A DNA stretch of 28,666 nt, taken from the IMG/VR virus record IMGVR_UViG_3300025425_000115, positions 1 to 28,666 of that record; one strand, given 5' to 3'. Below, in pieces: positions 27,982-28,666 of the stretch; position 1 is the stretch's first letter; each line of letters begins with the position of its first letter. The translations under genes and the position numbers were made by a program. Under the pieces are notes generated by a model. The model did no database searches. It was not told where the DNA came from and saw only the letters and a program-made list of their open reading frames with translations. This stretch comes from a virus.

Positions 27982-28666
27982 TATGACAATACAAAATCGA
28001 ATCACTGAAAAAAACGCAAAGCCAGACTTCCTAGACATGGACAAGGACGGCGACAAAAAAGAGCCAATGAAAAAAGCTGTTGCGGACAAAAAGAAGTCGC
28101 CTGTTAAAGAGGTTACAGATCAAGAGCGCATAAGTGCAAGAAAAATCCAAAGAGATGCACAAACTACTCGCCACGGTACTGCTCGCAAACCAGGTGAAAG
28201 TATGGCAGCATACCTTGCTCGTGCAGACAGGCTGAAGAAGAAAAATGCCAGTAAATCAGTGACAGAGCGCGACATTGAACCAAACTTCGAAATTAATCCC
28301 AAGCATAAAGAAATTATCATGCTTGGTAGAAAAATGGAAAGTATGTCACAGAATATAACAAGCACAGACGATGCTAGTTTAATGATGGCAAACGCACTAG
28401 GCAGATTAGGTCCTGTGTTGTCTCGTTTTGGAACCGGATACGTTAAAAACATGAATGATGTTGTTAAAGCATCAGCACTTAGTCCGCAAATTGTACAAAT
28501 GCTAATCAAAAAAGCAAAGGCAGAACCAGCTGCTGAAGCTATGGCTGAAGGTTTAGGTGACATGGCACATCTTGCTGAGCAAGATCATGAAGTGCAAATG
28601 GCCCGTGCTGAACTATACAAAATTGCAAAGTATGCTATCAAGTTACACGAACTGCTAAAAGGTGTA
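27982..28666 (+). CDS. Virion/prohead-type protein with leader (3' truncated by window)
   Basis: The ATG follows CGGAGAA behind a late octamer. The leader MTIQNRITE|KNA fits I-x-E cleavage after residue 9. Next comes an acidic Ca-loop-like stretch (DFLDMDKDGDKKEPMKKAV), a basic region (DRLKKKNASKSVTERD) and a long helical part (NPKHKEIIMLGRKMESMSQN, MMANALGRLGPVLSRFG, EVQMARAELYKIAKYAIKLH). The helical, charged composition recalls T4-type prohead core or internal proteins. At least 228 residues are visible and the stop is beyond the window edge. The EF-hand-like loop lacks the final Glu, so calcium binding is doubtful. Confidence 0.65.

Noticed and set aside
725-28563. Many long open frames on the minus strand opposite the + strand genes
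   Set aside because: They sit antisense to well-supported genes, have Ser/Leu/Val-rich shadow composition, lack ribosome binding sites and show no family motifs. Only phoH (13016-13756) is convincing on that strand.
1-28666. CRISPR array, insertion sequence, rRNA or integrase attachment site
   Set aside because: No regularly spaced repeats, transposase-like frames, rRNA segments or tRNA-associated repeats were seen on either strand.

Overview
The window is about 28.7 kb of a low-GC genome from a T4-like (tevenvirus-type) marine myovirus. Genes are tightly packed, usually with ATGA or TAATG overlaps, and almost all lie on the + strand. The viral content is clear: a T4 gp44-type clamp loader, DHFR with thymidylate synthase, a DexA/RNase-T-like exonuclease, PhoH, an endolysin with spanins, fibre-like virion proteins, and repeated T4 late-promoter-like octamers (NATAAATA / ACTAAATA). 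No photosynthesis genes are visible. Gram-negative spanins, a 7Fe FdxA-type ferredoxin, ClpA and near-consensus sigma70 promoters point to a heterotrophic proteobacterial host rather than a cyanobacterium. That host call is inference.

Layout. (1) 1-6052: late virion genes, a run of fibre or baseplate-associated proteins that includes a 1111-residue protein with four putative-Ig-type repeats. (2) 6062-13031: early/middle metabolism and replication. It holds a short DnaE-derived fragment, a GroES-like protein, two unrelated MazG-type NTP pyrophosphohydrolases, an exonuclease behind a TTGACT-N17-TATTAT promoter, several tiny ORFs, a decayed homing-endonuclease ORF that contains a TTGACA-N18-TATAAT promoter, gp44, a ferredoxin broken by an in-frame amber, DHFR, ThyA and two small Trp-rich paralogues. 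(3) 13016-13756: phoH, the only gene on the minus strand, facing the early block across a perfect 11-bp hairpin. (4) 13907-15307: conserved unknowns and a zinc-ribbon miniprotein. (5) 15307-17682: a lysis cassette of GH19 endolysin, small membrane protein, Rz, out-of-frame Rz1 and an EF-hand two-TM protein. (6) 17726-21265: a proteostasis operon of DnaJ, peptide deformylase (split by a frameshift) and ClpA. (7) 21237-22895: unknown and virion-type genes. (8) 22895-28666: about ten consecutive genes, most of which begin with the same 8-9-residue leader, M-x-[hydrophobic]-x-[E/D/Q]-[I/L]-x-x-E.

The most interesting part is region 8. The shared leaders resemble T4 capsid-targeting sequences, which end in an (I/L)-x-E site cut by the gp21 prohead protease (T4 internal proteins and Alt). 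If so, this is a cassette of head-packaged proteins injected with the DNA. Candidate cargo includes a nucleotidyltransferase, a multidomain HAD phosphatase, a two-TM membrane protein, a Cys-rich metal-binding protein and several small basic proteins. Other points for a second look are the amber plus 6-bp insertion in the ferredoxin, two apparent +1 frameshifts (deformylase and endonuclease remnant), a hairpin that buries the dnaJ start codon, and two genes that may be read from leaderless late transcripts.

Functions are called from motif recognition only; no database search was possible. No tRNA, CRISPR array or insertion sequence was seen, and no gene-free stretch exceeds 300 bases.
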